Source: Diadema setosum
Taxonomy: Eukaryota; Echinodermata; Echinoidea; Diadematoida; Diadematidae
Direction of reading: 5' to 3'
Length of the DNA stretch: 64,000 bases
Assembly: GCF_964275005.1 (NCBI RefSeq)
Contig: NW_027307655.1
Coordinates: forward strand, 364,501-428,500
Position numbers and translations under genes: made by a program. The notes under the pieces are model-generated. The model worked only from the letters and a program-made list of their open reading frames with translations. It searched no databases and was not told the DNA's origin. Shown piece after piece: positions 62,966 through 64,000 of this stretch. The stretch's first letter is position 1, and every line of letters starts with the position of its first letter.

Positions 62966-63099
62966 CTAGAAGCAGGAAGGTAGAACTCGCGCTTCAAGAC
63001 ACCGCACGAGAGTTGATATTTCACCACCACTGAATGTGTGGCTATATTGACAGACGCTATGGTTAAGGTAGAAATCAGTTGAGAAAGTCTTATTACAAA
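62966..63099 (-). CDS. Possible last exon of a cysteine-rich protein
   Basis: Acceptor CAATTAG, phase 1 in, ends TAG at 62966-62968. Encodes 44 residues: VCNKTFSTDFYLNHSVCQYS, then a stretch with RCLEARVLPSCF at the end. Four Cys, and an AATAAA on the minus strand at 62760-62765. It joins in phase with the donor at 63631. The family is not recognised; the evidence is splice phase and cysteine content only. Confidence 0.35.
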
Positions 63100-63630
63100 C
63101 TAATTGAAGGTCTTCTCCCCATTTCCATTCTCTCTTTTCCCCTCTCAATTTCACCACCTACTGTTTATTATCATTTACATTTCATCTACGCTTTTCACAT
63201 TAATCGTAATCTTATCAAATTGCATATAGGTGAAGTGCTAGAAGATCACATGTTGTGCAAGCAATAATACTTTGGCGAAAATATAATTGCTATACTATTA
63301 TAAAATGCAATGCATTAATGTACACTAAGCTTAACAACTGCACGGAAAATCTTCAATACGACAAGAGGAGCTGCATTTCAATTACACAGTCACTATTGCA
63401 AATGTGCAAACAAAGCGACAGGATCAGTTCAGTGATGTAGACTTTGCCTGTCATCGAAACATTCCATCAATCCAGACTGTCACGTAATGCACTCCCATCG
63501 CTTCCTGATACATCATCTTTGATAAGATTAGATAAACAGCCCTTTATTATTGCAGTCACTGCTAAACAGTTTCAATACCCCCCCCCCCCTGATAGTTTTT
63601 CAAGCAAACATTTCCACTCTTTCACTTAAC

Positions 63631-63763
63631 CTGACGGATCTAGCACAGACATGTAGGTGGATTCATGTTTGCAGCAAGCATCAAAATCACTTATTGTTTT
63701 ACATTGTTCTTCCCGGCATAATTGCTTGAGCACAATGCCCTTGCTATAATGATTAACTATGCT
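63631..63763 (-). CDS. Possible penultimate exon of the same cysteine-rich protein
   Basis: Donor TCAG|GTTAAG (phase 1). Encodes residues including GIVLKQLCREEQCKTISDFD and ACCKHESTYMSVLDPS. The upstream boundary is uncertain (63763 or 63761); a long stretch free of AG and rich in pyrimidines precedes it, as before a real acceptor. The remaining exons would lie beyond the right edge. Confidence 0.35.
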
Positions 63764-64000
63764 CTCCACACACAGTGTATGTAATACATGTGTAGTATTC
63801 AGGAAGTGAAGGAAGACATGAAACCACACACGCACAAAAAAAGAAGGAATCTTACAACATCAATGAGAGCAATATATCAACACTAACGTTTACATTTTAC
63901 AAACATCGATCTGCCACCATCCTAGTCTTTTGCGAAGACAGCTCGCTATAATTGGAGGACATGCACACGCAGAGCAATGACTCGCACACAAAGCACCCGA

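Overview
This is animal nuclear DNA. Coding sequence is sparse and split into short exons with GT/AG borders, introns run to about 4 kb, and most of the rest is interspersed repeats and microsatellites. The AT-rich base composition, the density of short terminal-inverted-repeat (TIR) elements and the immunoglobulin-receptor, HD-domain and NHL exons suggest a marine invertebrate deuterostome, most likely an echinoderm. I cannot name the species. No tRNA, rRNA, CRISPR or bacterial operon signal was seen.

All convincing coding sequence is on the minus strand, so genes read from high to low coordinates. Receptor A (signal exon 9341-9392, Ig-V exon 7645-8022, transmembrane exon 6942-7073, tail exon 6358-6453) can end in a short tail (5130-5323). 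It may instead continue through 4199-4288 and a 23-nt exon (3682-3704) into 2943-3103, which encodes the start of a SAMHD1-type HD domain and runs off the left edge. Receptor B (44521-44569, 41232-41609, 39419-39538, 35764-35850) is a clear paralogue: its Ig-V exon also has 378 nt and all its junctions are phase 1. It is followed in compatible phase by a 1124-nt last exon (33588-34711) encoding a filamin-like domain plus an NHL beta-propeller. Receptor C (51238-61302, seven exons, 484 aa predicted) is a complete three-Ig-domain type I membrane protein with a tyrosine-rich and proline-rich tail. At the right edge two small cysteine-rich exons (62966-63099 and about 63631-63763) may be the 3' end of a fourth gene.

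The main observation is that two paralogous single-Ig-V membrane receptors are each followed, on the same strand and in compatible phase, by exons for a different intracellular module: SAMHD1-like HD for A and filamin-NHL for B. If spliced together these would be receptors with swappable intracellular effector domains, which I do not recognise from any described family. The alternative is separate neighbouring genes. Junction reads would decide between them.

The rest is repeats: at least ten families of TIR or foldback elements, several nested, including a 4.2-kb non-coding TIR element with an iterated 12-bp motif (12.5-16.7 kb), a pair in which one member is an internal-deletion copy of the other (499-2139), a recurrent family of about 650-730 bp with termini like TGTGACCNTGCACC, and elements packed with TTCGTTATAACGAA palindromes.
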